Shown: positions 34,501-43,400 of the stretch, in pieces
Position numbering within the stretch: the stretch's first letter is position 1
How the letters are laid out: every line of letters begins with the position of its first letter
Origin: Tetradesmus obliquus
Taxonomy: Eukaryota; Chlorophyta; Chlorophyceae; Sphaeropleales; Scenedesmaceae
Length of the DNA stretch: 64,000 nt
Assembly (NCBI GenBank): GCA_030272155.1
Contig: CP126196.1
Coordinates: 5,208,501-5,272,500, forward strand
Direction: 5' to 3'
Program-made: the position numbers and the translations under genes
The notes under the pieces: generated by a model
Seen by the model: the letters and a program-made list of their open reading frames with translations, nothing else
Databases searched by the model: none
What the model was told of the DNA's origin: nothing

Positions 34501-37500
34501 GCGTGCGTGGCTGGTTGTCTGCATACATACCGCCCTCTGCTGTGTTTGAGGTGTGCCTGGTGGGGGATGTGGGGCGGCGGCTGATACGAGGCGGACGAGT
34601 GACAGCAGCAACAGAGGTGCGGCGCGCTTGGCAGGCAATGAGGTTTTGGGTGCAGTTGTACTTGTTTCTTGTGCATGCATCGCATGTTGAAGCCACACAG
34701 GCATGCGTGCATGGCTGCCCCTCTGCATTCATAGCGCCCTCTGCTGTGCTGGAGGTGTGCCTGGTGGGTGATGTGGGGCTGCGGCTGATACGAGGCGGCA
34801 GAGTAACAGCAGCAACAGAGGTGTGGCGCGCTTGGCAGGCAGCGATGGTGTGGGGTGTGTACCTGTGTCTTGTGCATGCACTGCATCCTGGAGCCACATG
34901 TGCGCTGCACCGGGTGCGTGCGTGGCTGGTTGTCTGCATTCATAGCGCCCTCTGCTGTGCTGGAGGTGTGCCTGGTGGGTGATGTGGGGCTGCGGCTGAT
35001 ACGAGGCGGCAGAGTAACAGCAGCAACAGAGGTGTGGCGCGCTTGGCAGGCAACGATGGTGTGTGTGTGGGGGGTGTACCTGTGTCTTGTGCATGCACTG
35101 CATCCTGGAGCCACATGTGCGCTGCACCGGGTGCGTGCGTGGCTGCCCCTCTGAACGTATAGCGCCCTCTGCTGTGTTTGAGGTGTGCTTGGTGGGTGAT
35201 GTGGGGCTGCGGCTGATACGAGGTGGAAGGGTCACAGCAGCAACAGAGGTGCGGCGCGGCTGGCAGCATGTTGTGGGGTGTGTACCTGTGTCTTGTGCAT
35301 GCACTGCATCCTGGAGCCACTCATGGACTGCACCGGGTGCGTGCGTGGCTGGTTGTCTGCATTCATAGCGCCCTCTGCTGTGCTGGAGGTGTGGCCTTGC
35401 AATCTACTGCTCCAGAGGAATTCAATATTCTGCTTGGCTGCTGTGTGTCTGCAGGTGCAGGAGCACTCGTTCAACACCCCATATCAGCTGGGGCACCTGG
35501 GGCTGCTGCCCGGCTCTGACACTGCGGGCATGGGCCTGGGCTACAGCCTGGCGCTGGCTGCTGGTGACGTCATCATTGCCGGCAGTGACGGGCTGTGGGA
35601 CAACGTGTGGGACGACCAGCTGGAGGGACTGGTGCAGCAGGGGCTGCGGTGGGTGCATTTTCTTACAAGCTGGGATCAAAGGGGTTGATGGTGTCAACTG
35701 TTTTTCAGAGACGCGTGGGACCATCTGGAGGTGCTGGTGGCGGCTGGGCTGCGTTGAGCGCTGCTTGTTTCTTTGCGGCGAGATCAAGGAAGCGGTTTCA
35801 AATATCCACTGTTATTCTTTGAAAATTGGGGATAATCAGCTTGAGGGGCTGGTGGCGGCTGGGCTGTGGTGAGGAAGAGGATTTGACATTGTTGACACTA
35901 TTGCATGTGTATTTAGGTGTTTGACGAGCAGCGGGAGGCCCTGATTGCAGACGTGCTGCGATTAGGGTTTGGGGCATGGGACTCGCATGCCACGAAGCCT
36001 CATTGCAACCCGCTTGCAACCAGGGCCCCGCGCTGCTTGTCAAACACCTAAAAACACATGCAATGTGACGTTGCTATATTGTGTAATCGGTTGGGCTACG
36101 GCCTGGCGGCTGGTGATGTTGTCATTGCCGGCAGTGACGGGCTGTGGGACAACGTGTGGGACGACCAGCTGGAGGCGCTGGTGCAGCAGGGCTGCGGTGA
36201 GCGTGGTTTAGTTGACTTGGCGACTCGTGTTATCACTTTGGTGATGCATCTTTGAGTGTAGAATGATCAGTGGGGGGCTGGTGCCGCAGAGGCTGCGGTG
36301 GATTACGGAATCAATGTACACCTGCAAAACAACATTGAGTTTTTAGAATTGTGAGGGGTGGGAGGCGGGGGCACAGTTGGTTATGTGACGACACGTCAAC
36401 GTCGGAGTAGGGTTTGGGACAGCTCAGAGCGTGCACAGCAACGGAGCGATGAGCACAGCGTGACAGCGCCTTGTGTGGTGCAAGCCGTGCATGCTGCTGC
36501 CCTCTGCACATGCTGTGCGCTGCTGCCAACCTCACGGCTTTTTTCCCTGCCTGCTGCGCTGCCTGTGCAGGCATCTGCCGCCCTCTGCTGCCGCCTGGGA
36601 TGCTGCTGCTGCTGCGCGGCTGGCTCGCTCTATTGCTGAGGTGGCGGCCGGCCAGGCTGGCGACAGCAACTTCAGGAGCCCCTGGGCGGTGGAGCTGGCG
36701 GAGCGCATGCCACAGGTGAACTTTGGAGGAGGTGGGGCCGATTTAGAGGGTGTCTGTGTAGTACAGCCCCTCATGCAGTCTATTGCTGAGGTGGCTGCTG
36801 GCCAGGCTGCCGACAGCAACTTCAGGAGCCCCTGGGCGGTAGAGCTGGCAGAGCGCATGCCGCAGGTGGGCATGTACTTGTTTTTGAGCTGTTGATGGAG
36901 CAATTGTGGAGGGCTGGAGGTCATGTGGGCTTGGCTGCAGAACTGCGCAGTGACTACGGCAGCGGCCTTGATTGAAGGGAGGTTGCTTGGGCAGCAGGTT
37001 TTCTTTGCGGTCGATTGCTGAGGTGGCGGCTGGTCAGGCTGCTGACAGCAATCTCAAAAGCCCCTGGGCGGTAGAGCTGGCGGAGCGCATGCCCACCTGC
37101 TTGTTTGCATTTGTGTTTCTATTCCGTGTGTGCATGTGGGTGGGGGGGGGGGGGGGGGGGGCGGGGAGGGGGGACACTATATGTGATGTGAGCCTCATTC
37201 AGAGCTGTGCAGGGAGCGTGGGTAGGTGCTGTTGCTGATGTGGCTGTTGCTGGCTCGCTCTAGTGCTGAGGTGGCAGCTGGCCAGGCTGCCGACAGCATC
37301 TTCAAGAGCCCTTGGGCGGTGGAGCTGGCGGAGCGCATGCCGCAGGTTTGTGAGTTTGGTAGTGTGGGCACCTTTCCTTTTGTTGTTCAGACATCACCTC
37401 CATCCTGCAGTGGGTGGGCAAACAGGCGGCCCTGGCGTGGGGGTCTGCGTTGTAGCTGGCTCCTCATGCAATCTGCAAGTTCGTGTGGTGTGGCCTGAGC

Positions 37501-38045
37501 TGCTTGCTAGCAGAAGCAGTGTCAGCACTCCAGCGCATTAGCAGGATGAGGAGCGCAAGCTGTGAGCTGGTGTGGTGTGGTCCCCCGACTGCTAGCGGAA
37601 GCAGTGTGAGCACTCCACAAGTGTAAGCATAAGAATGCGTGTTACAGTCGGTGTCAAGCGAAGGCATATGCAAAGTGCAATGCAATGCAATGAGCACTCC
37701 GGCGTGTTGGCAGGATGAGGGCGGCTGTGGGGCCTGACCAACACCAGAGGCGCTTGCAGCTGCAGGTGCGGCTGCCGCAGTGTGGCGCTACATGCGTGGC
37801 TGCTGCACACTGCATCGAAACATACCCGCTGCTGCTGCTGCCGCTGCTGGTGCTCCTGCTGCAGGCGCAGGGCCTGACGTCGCGCCCCTGTGGGGGCACG
37901 TCCAATAACATAATATCAACAACATACCGACGCTTATAATGTACTGCTGCTGCTGCCGTAGGCCCAGGGGCTGATGTCGCGCCTGTTTGGACCGCGTGGG
38001 GGCAAGCCCGACGACATCACAGTGGTGGTGGCGTTGGTGGCGTGA
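20970..38045 (+). CDS. Organelle-type long coiled-coil protein fused to a PPTC7-like PP2C phosphatase
   Basis: Sixteen exons keep one frame: 20970-21149, 21352-21890, 22864-23113, 23809-24052, 25625-25719, 26735-26875, 28039-28380, 28745-29167, 29714-29920, 30213-31033, 31572-31662, 32559-33368, 34271-34405, 35455-35648, 36571-36715 and 37962-38045, about 1566 residues. Residues 1-60 are basic, Ser-rich and acid-free, with LLSVQAK before exon 2, like a plastid transit peptide. Residues 61-1200 are Ala/Gln/Glu-rich coiled coil. The phosphatase domain starts near 1305: GVSLPHPAKAKTGGEDAFF, GVADGVGSWAADGVDAAAY, PGSCTALVAQL, CLVGDVGLRLIRGG, QEHSFNTPYQLG, AGDVIIAGSDGLWDNVWDD and GGKPDDITVVVALVA. 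The metal-binding Asp of DGVG, SDGLWDN and PDDIT are present, so it should be an active metal-dependent Ser/Thr phosphatase. The usual GDSG reads GDVG. PPTC7 proteins are normally about 300 residues, so the 1200-residue N-terminal extension is unusual. Exon 8 could end at another GT nearby. Confidence 0.82.
21891..22560 (+). repeat. Copies of PP2C-gene exon 2 3' end + donor
   Basis: The segment encoding LAAGLAAVGAARLLAGLL up to AGAG and its GTGGG donor is repeated with exon ends at 22126 and 22372 after the real 21890 (period 236-246 bp). A truncated fourth copy begins near 22533. The intervening intron sequence, including a GTCAGCAGCGGTT motif, is copied too. Confidence 0.85.
22600..22863 (+). 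repeat. CTG tract and partial copy of exon 3
   Basis: A (CTG)n tract ends in CAG at 22653 and is followed by a copy of the exon 3 start (AVADRSHLQNLAAAAAAA...GALEE) that ends in a GTGATA sequence near 22769. A second CTG tract then ends in the real acceptor at 22863. The copy lies upstream of the complete exon. Confidence 0.8.
23470..23808 (+). repeat. Two partial copies of exon 4 acceptor + 5' end
   Basis: Acceptors at about 23475 and 23581 precede TVSGFEADLSD and TVSGLESDLSYVASLLAS, copying the start of the real exon 4 at 23809 (TVSGLESDLSDVASLLAS). The second continues to GLGQEAAAAL before losing homology. Confidence 0.85.
24053..25130 (+). repeat. Three long copies of exon 4 3' end + donor plus shorter debris
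   Basis: The segment encoding ASLGASQRKVALLEAAVESL through AAVAAAGGQELA recurs with exon ends at 24505, 24765 and 25114 after the real 24052. One copy reads NYSLTTRLRRAGQ-like variants and one donor is GTAAGG. Short fragments of the GGCAGGAGCTGGCAGGTG junction appear between them (near 24160, 24260 and 24610). This single array makes most of a 1.6-kb intron. Confidence 0.85.
25490..25624 (+). repeat. Partial copy of exon 5 acceptor + 5' end
   Basis: A CTG tract ending in CAG at 25500 precedes GALSAEHDAVAAARAEL-coding sequence, copying the real exon 5 start at 25625. The copy exits into intron-like sequence and a second CTG tract forms the real acceptor. Period about 124 bp. Confidence 0.85.
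25795..25855 (+). repeat. Partial copy of exon 5 3' end + donor
   Basis: The sequence encoding VEALREQLGQAQ and the following GTGGGGG donor, real at 25719, is repeated with its end near 25845, downstream of the real exon. Confidence 0.8.
25921..26734 (+). repeat. Six partial copies of exon 6 acceptor + 5' end
   Basis: The ARLAAAEGRAAELEAQL exon start recurs with starts near 25933, 26097, 26223, 26362, 26498 and 26625 before the real exon at 26735 (period 110-164 bp). Five keep an AG acceptor with an upstream TTCTTTCAG- or CACAG-type tract. The copy near 26625 lost it. Variants include frameshifted versions (RLACCAGPCR-like) with no coding constraint. Confidence 0.88.
26940..27000 (+). repeat. 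Partial copy of exon 6 3' end + donor
   Basis: Codons for LEGDAAAAAAAGVKE and the GTGCG donor, real at 26875, are repeated ending near 26992. Confidence 0.8.
27240..28038 (+). repeat. Higher-order array of exon 7 acceptor copies
   Basis: The TATGGCCGCAG acceptor followed by GCTGTGGCTG occurs with starts at 27290, 27413, 27551, 27674, 27812, 27936 and 27956 before the real exon 7 at 28039. Spacings alternate 123, 138, 123, 138 and 124 bp, so a 261-bp dimer was itself duplicated. The dimers near 27290-27500 and 27551-27760 are nearly identical, which suggests recent duplication. Confidence 0.88.
29500..29713 (+). repeat. Partial copy of exon 9 start and a CTG tract
   Basis: An acceptor at about 29537 and EAAEAVLQELGLPQL-coding sequence copy the real exon 9 start at 29714 (EAADAVLQELGLLLA). 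Between them a (CTG)n tract at about 29651-29697 leads into the real acceptor. Confidence 0.8.
31190..31300 (+). repeat. Partial copy of exon 10 3' end + donor
   Basis: Codons for RALSGLQAELEQHGAQLAAL and CAG before GTGGGGG copy the real exon 10 end at 31033, downstream of it by about 254 bp. Confidence 0.85.
31505..31570 (+). repeat. (CTG)n tract at the exon 11 acceptor
   Basis: About 20 CTG units run directly into the CCAG acceptor of exon 11 at 31571. Read as coding it would be poly-Leu, Cys or Ala, but no splice model needs it as exon. Confidence 0.8.
31720..31775 (+). repeat. Partial copy of exon 11 3' end
   Basis: The GCGAGGCTGCAGGCATCACG segment that ends exon 11 is repeated about 100 bp downstream; here the donor position reads GCTTGA, so the copy has lost its splice site. 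Confidence 0.8.
31885..32029 (+). repeat. Inverted homopolymer pair G19 ... C19
   Basis: Nineteen G at 31885-31903 face nineteen C at 32011-32029, 107 bp apart, in the intron before exon 12. The arms could pair in RNA or single-stranded DNA. The C run sits inside a decayed exon 12 copy. Confidence 0.8.
31980..32558 (+). repeat. Partial copies of exon 12 acceptor + 5' end
   Basis: CCAG followed by GCGCTGCTTGAGGAGCG-like sequence (ALLEERAAALAGLKLAA) occurs with starts at about 31990, 32159 and 32403, and a more diverged one near 32285, before the real exon at 32559. The copy at 31990 contains the C19 run and the 32159 copy has a frame-breaking deletion. Confidence 0.85.
33369..33875 (+). repeat. 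Two copies of exon 12 3' end + donor
   Basis: The segment encoding MAAAADAVERSGGGEGPREV, part of the PP2C domain, recurs with exon ends at 33626 and 33860 after the real end at 33368 (period 258 and 234 bp). Both keep CAG plus a GT. The intronic tail with the GCGTGCGTGGCTGCGGGTGC segment is copied as well. Confidence 0.85.
34135..34270 (+). repeat. Partial copy of exon 13 acceptor + 5' end
   Basis: A CTGCAG acceptor at 34141-34146 followed by KHTAMPGSCTAPVAQLL codons copies the real exon 13 start at 34271 (KHTAVPGSCTALVAQL), upstream of it by about 124 bp. Confidence 0.85.
34406..35400 (+). repeat. About 211-bp array of exon 13 3' end + donor, five copies
   Basis: The segment encoding LEVCLVGDVGLRLIRGGRVT plus its GTGCGG or GTGTGG donor recurs with exon ends at 34616, 34820, 35031 and 35248 after the real 34405 (spacing 211, 204, 211, 217 bp). 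A truncated copy begins near 35375. Conservation of the coding part is high, including intact codons for GDVGLRLIRGGRVTAATE. In most copies a TAG precedes CGCCCTCTG and could act as a new acceptor. Confidence 0.88.
35700..36300 (+). repeat. Partial copies of exon 14 3' end + donor
   Basis: A clear copy at about 36088-36196 encodes the GDVVIAGSDGLWDNVWDDQL motif again and ends in GGTGAGC. Shorter, decayed copies lie near 35717-35755, 35829-35868 and 36262-36300. All are downstream of the real exon 14 end at 35648. Confidence 0.8.
36716..37350 (+). repeat. Three copies of exon 15 3' end + donor
   Basis: Codons for SIAEVAAGQAADSNFRSPWA through AERMPQ recur with ends near 36865, 37091 and 37345 after the real 36715. 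The middle copy has lost its CAG/GT junction; the other two keep it. A run of 20 G lies at 37142-37161 between them. Confidence 0.85.
37855..37961 (+). repeat. Partial copy of last-exon acceptor + 5' end
   Basis: A CTGCAG acceptor at about 37865 and AQGLTSRPCGG-coding sequence copy the real last exon (AQGLMSRLFGPRGG) at 37962, about 98 bp upstream. Confidence 0.8.
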
Positions 38046-38160
38046 TGACGCAGGCGCCGCAAAGCAATGCTGTTGGGCTGCTGCCAGCACGACAGCACAG
38101 GGGTGGTGGCGTTGGTGGCGTGATGATGCGGCAGGCCCCACGCAGTAGCGTTGGCACGAG
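38046..38160 (+). repeat. Copy of the PP2C-gene terminal codons in its 3' UTR
   Basis: GTGGTGGCGTTGGTGGCGTG, which contains the last codons and stop at 38045, is repeated at about 38104-38123 with the flanking GATG..GCAGGC sequence, so the coding end was tandemly duplicated past the stop. Confidence 0.7.
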
Positions 38161-38225
38161 CAGCACAGTCCTGTGTGCTGCTGCCAGGTCTGACAGGCAA
38201 TTGTGTGCTCTACCATTTGGGCTTG

Positions 38226-38417
38226 TTAAGCAGCGTGTAGGGCAGCTACATGCTGCAGCGACTTGCTGGGGACTGCATGCAGCTGCTGCGACTGCTGCTG
38301 CTGCTGCAGCTGATGCACTGGCGGCTGCTGCTGCTGCTGATGCAGCTGATGCACTGGCTGCTGCTGCTGCTGCAGCTGATGCACTGGCTGCTGCTGCTGC
38401 TGCTGCTGCTGATGCAC
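38226..38417 (+). repeat. Minisatellite of CTG tracts separated by CAGCTGATGCACTGG
   Basis: Four or more units of about 27-36 bp, each a short CTG run followed by GCAGCTGATGCACTGGC or a variant. It lies 180-370 bp after the PP2C stop, probably in or near its 3' UTR. Confidence 0.75.
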
Positions 38418-40323
38418 TGGCTGCTGCGCACAGCTGTGTGTTTGAGATTATGTGTCACTAGCGTTGTAGGGTCCGGCTGTGAGCGCCGTTCGAGCGCAAT
38501 AACTGAGCCCCTCTTTTGCTGCAGGCCGACCAGTTTTTGTCAGAAGGCTGTGTTATTGCCGCTGCTGATTACAATAAAACAGCACAGTTGGCTGGTGCAT
38601 GCTTCAGCTTGTCGGCGCCCCCGTCCTTTTTGGCACATCGGTTGGCTGCGGGCTTGTGCCCTGTGCCGCGCCACGGCACACCACGGTGGTGTTGTCAGCA
38701 TGCTAGCAGCTCTTAGCTGTGGCCACTCAATTTTGGGGAGTTGGTATGGGTGGGTCCTGCAGTGCTTGGGAGTGGTCTGGTTGCAAGTTGAGACTATGGC
38801 CAATTCTGCAAAATACCGGGCGGAACATTTCGCCCTTTTAAATGGCTGGGCACCAGGGCACTGTCAGAGCAAGTTTGCTGCCACAATGGAGTTTTCAACG
38901 CTACAACTACGCCTTAAATATGTCGGATCTAGCATCCCCCACATGCGATTTCATTGAAAATGCATAATCCGGCCCGGATTTTTGCGCTAACGATTGGAGC
39001 ACTGCCAGGGTCAGCAAGGACGCGATTAGGCAATTGAAGTGCAACAAAAATGCCTTGGAGCTGTCGGATCGTGCATCGAGCCGACAATTGTGACCAAAAG
39101 GAGCTGCTGTAGCAGCAGCAGCCACTAAATCGTCTGCTGCGACAGCAGCAACACTATCATCACAACGTTTGAATAGGAGACATAATTCGAAGCGATACAG
39201 CGTACGCGTCGATACCCGTTCAAAGTTACCTTTGGTGGTGCCAACAGCTAGTTACACCCCGAGTGAAGGCGATTCGCCGAACACATACAAGCGTACTAAT
39301 AGTCTCTCTCTTATCGATCACATTTGTGTTTGCTGGCTTTAATATGAACGGCACATGCTGTAAGATGACTGCTCGAAATGCCCCTGCCCTCAGGGCAGCC
39401 AGGGCCTGGCAGATGGCCTCAGCAGCTGATGTGCAAACATAAGTTCAATTAAAGCAAATACAGGCGTTCACAAGGTGCAGCAGTACCAGCAGCACCAGCA
39501 GCAGCAGCAGCACCAGCAGGCTTGGAGGGAGCAGCAACAGTCGCTATGCTGGAGTTGCTGCGGCAGCAGCAACGTTGCAGCTCAAACACGCACGACACAG
39601 CACAACATAACTCACTCAACTTGCGTTTACATTCTTGATTATCATTTTGAACTGCCGTTTTTGGTTGCTGTTGAAAGTAGCACATGGCAGCACATGCCAC
39701 TGGCAGGGCAACAGCGAGCTATCTGGCGTGGCTGGCTGTGGCCGGGTAGTGCTGCCTGGCACCATGTGTGCCGCTTCTGCATGCTGTATGCATCTTATAA
39801 AAAAGTCGCCGATGCATCATTCATGATGAAACATAGACATCGCTTGTTCTGGATAGGTAAGTTATGGGGACTATGTACAACTAAGATTGGCAGTTGTGGC
39901 AGCATGTTGTGTTGTGGGCAGTGCAACAGTTGCTGCTTTACTGCCAGGCTTTGGGTGTTGCAGCTCTCCTAGGAGATGCAGAGGAGATGCAGAGGAGCTG
40001 CAAGAAGAGCAGGCAACAGCAACAACAGCATCAGCAGCAACAACAGCAGCAACAGCAAAATCTGCAGAAGCAGCAGCGGTTTGACATATGCCTCAATCGG
40101 TCGTGGTGGCAGCAGCAGCAGCCAGCAGGTCAGATGCTACCGATCGTCTGTGCTGCCGTTTGCGACTCGCGGGCCGCACCCAGCAGAGTCAGGTGGGCAA
40201 AGCAAGCCGAAGCAGTTTCACGCCTTACTCAGAGCGTGTTACGCAGTAGGTTGAACGTCTCTGTAACGTGACGGGGCCGTTAGGCCGGAACCGAGGTACA
40301 GGGGCATTGCTTTTTGGGTATTG
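38418..40323. other. Convergent intergenic region
   Basis: About 1.9 kb between the two converging large genes. It is poorer in triplet tracts than the genes, with AT-richer stretches (for example around 38940-39360). A TGTAA at 39359-39363 is a possible distal poly(A) signal for the PP2C gene. Short frames on both strands have no recognisable domain; no gene is supported. Confidence 0.45.
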
Positions 40324-40328
40324 TTACA
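40324..40328 (-). terminator. Candidate TGTAA poly(A) signal of the secreted Cys-rich gene
   Basis: On the minus strand TGTAA lies 84 nt past the stop at 40412, in AT-rich sequence. Motif and position fit the chlorophyte poly(A) signal. Confidence 0.55.
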
Positions 40329-40411
40329 ATCTCAAAGGTGCTCCGAGGGCCTTGCACGTGACCAGCACCTACAGAGGGTGTGCCCACGTTGAGCAAGTCA
40401 GCCATGGTTAG

Positions 40412-43400
40412 TCAACGCAAGGGCACCACTCCCCAGTCGCCCGGGCCACTGTCGCAGCTACTTCCACTGGCCATTACTGTTGACGGCCCAAAAGTGATAT
40501 TGCCACCCTCCACGCCTGGTGTAAACATCACCAGGCTGATGGTACCTGGTGACGTGGCGTTGCAGCCCCAGGTGGTTGTAATGAACCCGGAGGCATCCGT
40601 GGTTAGCACCGGGCCACCAAGGCCAAAGGTGCAGCTCACGTTCCCTGTGCTATTGGGTGTGAGCGTCAGGTCCACCGCTATACCAGTCAATGGCGCAACG
40701 CCGGGCTGGACATACGCAATTGCTGGTACCATCTCGTCCCCGAAGAGTCCAGAGCCCACCGTATAACAGCCAGACAGAGACTTGATTATAGTAGTGTTTG
40801 GCTGCGGCTGGGTAAGAAAATTGAGCACCGGCGCGTTGCTTGAGGTTTGGCTCAGCCTGCGGCGGGCGTTCGCTCGGCTCATGTCACGTGCCATTGGATA
40901 AGCCGACATCCCCCGCCTGGCAGGAGCAGTTGGGTCGAATGTAGTGGCAGCAAATAATTCTGGCAGCTTTGGAGCCAAAGGCACGCCGGCAGTGCTTTTA
41001 AACCTCCGACTCATGTCGAACTCAGGACCGGCAGCGCTCCATGAGGTGCAGATGAAGCTGAGCTCATCAGCTCCACCGCAGAAGCGCAAGACGCCAGAGT
41101 CCAACGGGGTGGAAGAATAGTCACGGTCACTGCCGGGAGGATTGGTGCCCATAAGGGTTGACACTATGCTGTCAGCCAGTGCCGTGCTGGCGCTGTTGGT
41201 GAGGTAGTTGGTGATAATGCGCAGGTGGAAGGAGCCCTGCCAGTTGTGCAGGGGAACGGGCATGGGCACAAACACAACACATGGTCAGTCAGATGGTTGG
41301 TAAGGAACGCATGTGGCTGGGCAAGAATGTAGCATCACGCATGCTCAATGATGTTGGGATTTAGCTCCCCCGGGCCCGTTTCATATCGTCATTGGTGGTG
41401 TGTTCTGGGGGCTTGGGTTTGGGTTTGGCAGCCCTGTACTTCATCACAGTTCATTCTCATGCAGCCAGCTCTGCCAGCACAAGGGCCAGTTTAGCTAGCC
41501 CTCGCTATATCCATGTTTGCAGTGCGCTGAGGTTGCTAACCATTAGTTACTAATGCACCTTAGTAATGGACATTAGCAATAAATTCTACAACAGCAGAAG
41601 CATGGCCATTGTGCTCAGCCAGCCAGCCTGATGCCGACCGTCGCTAACCTCGGTTTTAAGCCATAGCAGGGCTTAGCTAGACTGAGCTAGCCTGGCTAAG
41701 GCGGGCAGGGTTAGCCCGCTATTCGCTGGCCACTTACCTGGCACTAGTCTGTGCCTAGTCTGCGCTTAGTCTGTGCCTAGCTAGGTATAGTTGCGCCCTG
41801 CTCACCTTAAATAACCCCTTTTTAGCGCACCCCAGGGTTGGCTAACTGGCCCTTGTGGTGGTGTGGAAGGCTCAAGTATATTTGAGTTACGTCGCCCTGG
41901 CATCAAAAACTGAAAGGTTACACAGCTAGAACCCACAAACGACAGCATGGCCACACCACAAGCCACAACCCCAACAACTTCAACAGCAACCTACGAAGAG
42001 GGTGGGCGGGCGTTTAATCCGATTAACAGGCTGCTGTCTCGTAGAAGCAGCAGCCTAGAAAAGGTCGACCACGGCGACGCACAAGGGCTAAGTACAATGC
42101 AAACACTCACTAAACCCTTCAAAACGGCACCCACTGTGAACACCCACCCTCCACCCTCGTGAGCCGCGGCTCCTGCCATAAACGCATTAAAAGGCTGATT
42201 TGTGTTGCGTCGCCTTGCAACCGCCGTACAGAGCGGAAACTACGACTATTATTGCCTTTCTATATGATCATGTTTGTGGGCTGTTTGTTGCAAAAAGAGC
42301 GATGACTCGGTACTGCTTGGATGATGATCAGTTCATTGCTTGGAGTTGCCGGGGCGCATCAGGCATGCTCTGCACACTTTGTAGAACTGCACACTAGAAA
42401 CCCACCGGACCAAAGAAGCCCGCAGTTGCAGATGTCATTGCGCGCGGACGGATGGCGTCACGATAACCGCCGCCGGTGAACAACCTGTCCGCACATGTTA
42501 CAACCACCTGTATGGAAGAGACGTCATGGTAGTGAGACGTTGCGGAAGAACAGTGCGCCTTTCAACACACCACCTGGAAGGCATTGGTGGTGGACTTGTC
42601 AAACCCTCATGTGTTGACAACATGTATCATTATTCTGCCATACTGCTTGCTAACAAGTGATAGTTGTCAGCCCGCCAACTCTTCAAAACACATGCATGTA
42701 CATCTGTCGTCAAACATGCTACAGTCTTGCAGGCAGGTTCACAAGGGCACCTCGTACCTGGGTGCCACCTGCAACCACATTACCGTTGCTGCCTCCATTG
42801 ACTTTTTTGCTCTGGATGTAGGCCAGCATGTTTGTTTGTATGCTAGCGATAGCCGATGCCACCGCGGGCGTGGAGCACCGAAAGTTGGGCGTGCACGGGT
42901 ACCAGGATACTTGGGGTGCTCTGCACTCATTCCTAGATGGGATACAATCACATGCACCGCTTGCAGGGCCTGCGCAATTGTTAGCGCATGTTGGGTCAAT
43001 TGCGCTAGAGAAAGCGTCGGTGCACAGTTTTTTGGCCTCGGGGAAAGACCAAGCAGCGCGATTGTCACAGTCGAGTGTTGCCGCAAACAGCACCTCCACA
43101 CCCTGAGGCTGCCCTATGGTGATAGGGATTGTGGGGCCGGCTGCAGGGCCAAAACCGGCCAGGGGCGCAGGGATGGTGCTGCTAGCAAAAAAGGTGAGGT
43201 CGCCAGGGGTGTTGCTGTTGTCGCAACGCCAATTTAACTGCCGCCGGCTGCCTCCAGCTGCAGGTGTCATCTGGCTACTGCCGATTGCAGGGGAACATGC
43301 CAACCCAGCAGCCGCGGTGCCGCCAGCTGAAAGTGTGACGTTCACTCCCCCCAAGTCGAGCAGCCCTGGGCAGGAGTAGGTAGCAGCGACGGTACAGTCT

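Noticed and set aside
35915..36050. Possible exon reading VFDEQREALIADVLRLGFG after a TTTAG acceptor
   Set aside because: It falls between exons 14 and 15 of the PP2C gene, is not needed for the PP2C fold and would introduce a stop before any donor. Left as intron.
2350..38045. Treating all exon copies as mutually exclusive alternative exons
   Set aside because: Most copies lack one splice site, many contain stops or frameshifts, and the copies respect junction geometry. Partial duplication explains them better.
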